Of a DNA stretch of 7,801 nt, positions 6,626 to 7,801 are shown one piece after another; position 1 is the first letter of the stretch, and each line of letters begins with the position of its first letter. Below the pieces are notes generated by a model that saw nothing but the letters and a program-made list of their open reading frames with translations, did not search any database and had not been told where the DNA came from. The stretch is taken from the NCBI GenBank assembly GCA_005880165.1, contig VBJP01000031.1:1-7801 (forward strand). The letters are read 5' to 3'. This DNA is from Chloroflexota bacterium. Its GTDB lineage: Bacteria; Chloroflexota; Limnocylindria; QHBO01. A program made the position numbers and the translations under genes.

Positions 6626-7801
6626 TTGACCAAGATCAAGTTCGGCACGGATGGCTGGCGCGCGGCCATTGCCGAGGACTACACCTTCCACAACGTTCGC
6701 CGCTGCGCTCGCGGTGTGGCGGAGTACCTCACCCAGCAGGGCAGCGCCGACCGTGGGGTGGTGGTCGCTCACGATCGACGGTTCGCATCTGAATATTTCG
6801 CCAGGGCCTGCGTCGAGGTGCTTGCCGCCCACGACATCCGCAGCTTCACGCCGCCGGATGCCGTTCCGACCCAGGTCGGAAGCTTCTTCACCCGGGAGCT
6901 CGGAGCGGGCGCAGGGATCGTCATCACCGCCAGCCACAACCCGTGGACGGACAACGGCTTCAAGGTCAAGGCCGACACGGGCGGCGCTGCAGCTCCGCAG
7001 ATGCTGTCGGCCATCGAGGCCACCATGGACCGCCATCCGGAGGACGAGCCTCCCCCGCGACGCGAGTACGACGACGCGCTCCAGTCCGGTCTGGTCGAAG
7101 CCTTCGATCCCTACCCCAAGTTCCGCGACCAGCTGGCGCGCGTGGTCGACATCGACAAGATCCGAGCCGCGGATAAGCGTGTGCTGGTGGAGCCGCTGTA
7201 CGGCTCGGGCGCGGGCTGGTTCACGCGCCTGCTGGGTGACGGGCGGCTGACGATCCGCGAGCTCCACACGGAGCGCAACCCCTTCTTCGGCGGGGTGAAC
7301 CCCGAGCCGATCCGCCCCAACATCGAAGAGTGGCTCGAGGAGATCCCGCGCTGGAGCGCGGACATCGGCATCGCCTTCGACGGCGACGCGGACCGCGTGG
7401 GGATGGCGACCGAGCAGGGCGTCTTCGTCAACCAGCTCCAGGTCTACGGCCTGCTGTACTGGTACCTGCTCGATGTGCGGGGACTCATCGGTCCGGCCGT
7501 CTACACGGTGACGACCACCTCGATGGTCAAGCGCCTGGCCGAGATCTATGGGACGCAGGCGTACGAGACGGGGGTGGGCTTCAAGTTCGTGGGTCCCAAG
7601 ATGATCGAGACCAACGCGGTGATCGGCGGCGAGGAGTCGGGCGGGTTCGGGTTCGGGATGCACATCCCCGAGCGTGACGGACTGGCATCCGGCCTCTTCC
7701 TGCTCGACCTGTGGCTCTCGAAGGGGAAGGAAGCGTCCGAGGTGCTTGCCGAGCTCCAGGCGCTCGCCGGACCCTCCTACTACAACCGCATCGACATCCG
7801 C
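6626..7801 (+). CDS. Phosphoglucomutase/phosphomannomutase (3' partial)
   Basis: Alpha-D-phosphohexomutase that moves phosphate between C6 and C1 of a hexose through a phosphoserine. With manC nearby, mannose-6-phosphate to mannose-1-phosphate is the likely reaction, though glucose or glucosamine phosphates are possible. The window holds 392 codons; the family is about 450-480, so the C-terminal part of domain 4 is missing. Seen in order are FGTDGWR (6-12), the active-site serine in TASHNP (101-106, S103), the Mg-binding loop DGDADR (252-257), and the sugar-specificity loop GGEESGG (334-340) followed by PERDGL (348-353). The start is set at TTG 6626, giving MTKIKFGTDGWR, the normal N-terminus. 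The only upstream in-frame alternative noticed is GTG 6509, which would add about 39 residues of non-conserved Arg-rich sequence. The ribosome site is weak (GAAGA at 6618-6622). I leave the symbol empty because manB, pgm and glmM cannot be separated here. Confidence 0.9.
   Translation, partial: MTKIKFGTDGWRAAIAEDYTFHNVRRCARGVAEYLTQQGSADRGVVVAHDRRFASEYFARACVEVLAAHDIRSFTPPDAVPTQVGSFFTRELGAGAGIVITASHNPWTDNGFKVKADTGGAAAPQMLSAIEATMDRHPEDEPPPRREYDDALQSGLVEAFDPYPKFRDQLARVVDIDKIRAADKRVLVEPLYGSGAGWFTRLLGDGRLTIRELHTERNPFFGGVNPEPIRPNIEEWLEEIPRWSADIGIAFDGDADRVGMATEQGVFVNQLQVYGLLYWYLLDVRGLIGPAVYTVTTTSMVKRLAEIYGTQAYETGVGFKFVGPKMIETNAVIGGEESGGFGFGMHIPERDGLASGLFLLDLWLSKGKEASEVLAELQALAGPSYYNRIDIR

Noticed and set aside
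6399..6626. 75-codon minus-strand frame filling the intergenic gap
   Set aside because: The composition is Arg/Ser/Ala-rich with no motif and no good ribosome site; it could hold a small gene, but nothing supports it.
6591..6629. 12-codon + strand frame (MDRSERVPVEDH) whose TGA overlaps the TTG start as TTGA
   Set aside because: The geometry resembles the GTGA couplings elsewhere in the window and could be a leader peptide. There is no purine tract before its ATG, and a frame this short arises easily by chance.
6437..7663. 408-codon open frame on the minus strand across the mutase gene and the gap
   Set aside because: It lies opposite a clear phosphohexomutase with all motifs intact, and the antisense translation has no recognisable domain.

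Overview
The window is a compact, GC-rich stretch of bacterial chromosome. Seven complete or nearly complete genes and one gene cut by the right edge all lie on the + strand. Short spacers, stop/start overlaps and Shine-Dalgarno-like purine tracts point to a bacterium. The base composition, the archaeal-type S-adenosylhomocysteine hydrolase and the gene mix would fit a high-GC Terrabacteria lineage such as Chloroflexota. That placement is a low-confidence guess, because no rRNA or other decisive marker is present.

Left part (1-4629): the tail of a GNAT acetyltransferase overlaps ahcY. It is followed by metK (16-base gap), an uncharacterised TPR-like gene (4-base GTGA overlap) and proC (a second GTGA overlap). 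AhcY removes the S-adenosylhomocysteine made by methyltransferases and MetK makes S-adenosylmethionine, so this pair covers two steps of the activated-methyl cycle. ProC makes the last step of proline synthesis. The geometry suggests one transcript with translational coupling. Its promoter must lie in or before the GNAT gene, because there is no room for one further down.

Right part (4641-7801): a mannose-1-phosphate guanylyltransferase (manC), a divergent DUF374 acyltransferase-like protein and, after a 243-base gap, a phosphoglucomutase/phosphomannomutase that runs off the window. If the mutase acts on mannose, the set makes GDP-mannose from mannose-6-phosphate, and the acyltransferase-like protein between them hints at a mannosylated lipid or envelope glycan. 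That link is inference.

The 6383-6625 gap is the only sizeable non-coding stretch. It holds short direct repeats but no convincing promoter, terminator or RNA gene. No mobile element, CRISPR array, tRNA, rRNA or riboswitch was seen. The window is mainly housekeeping metabolism. The points most worth a second look are the TPR-like gene, the divergent DUF374 protein and the substrate of the archaeal-type hydrolase.
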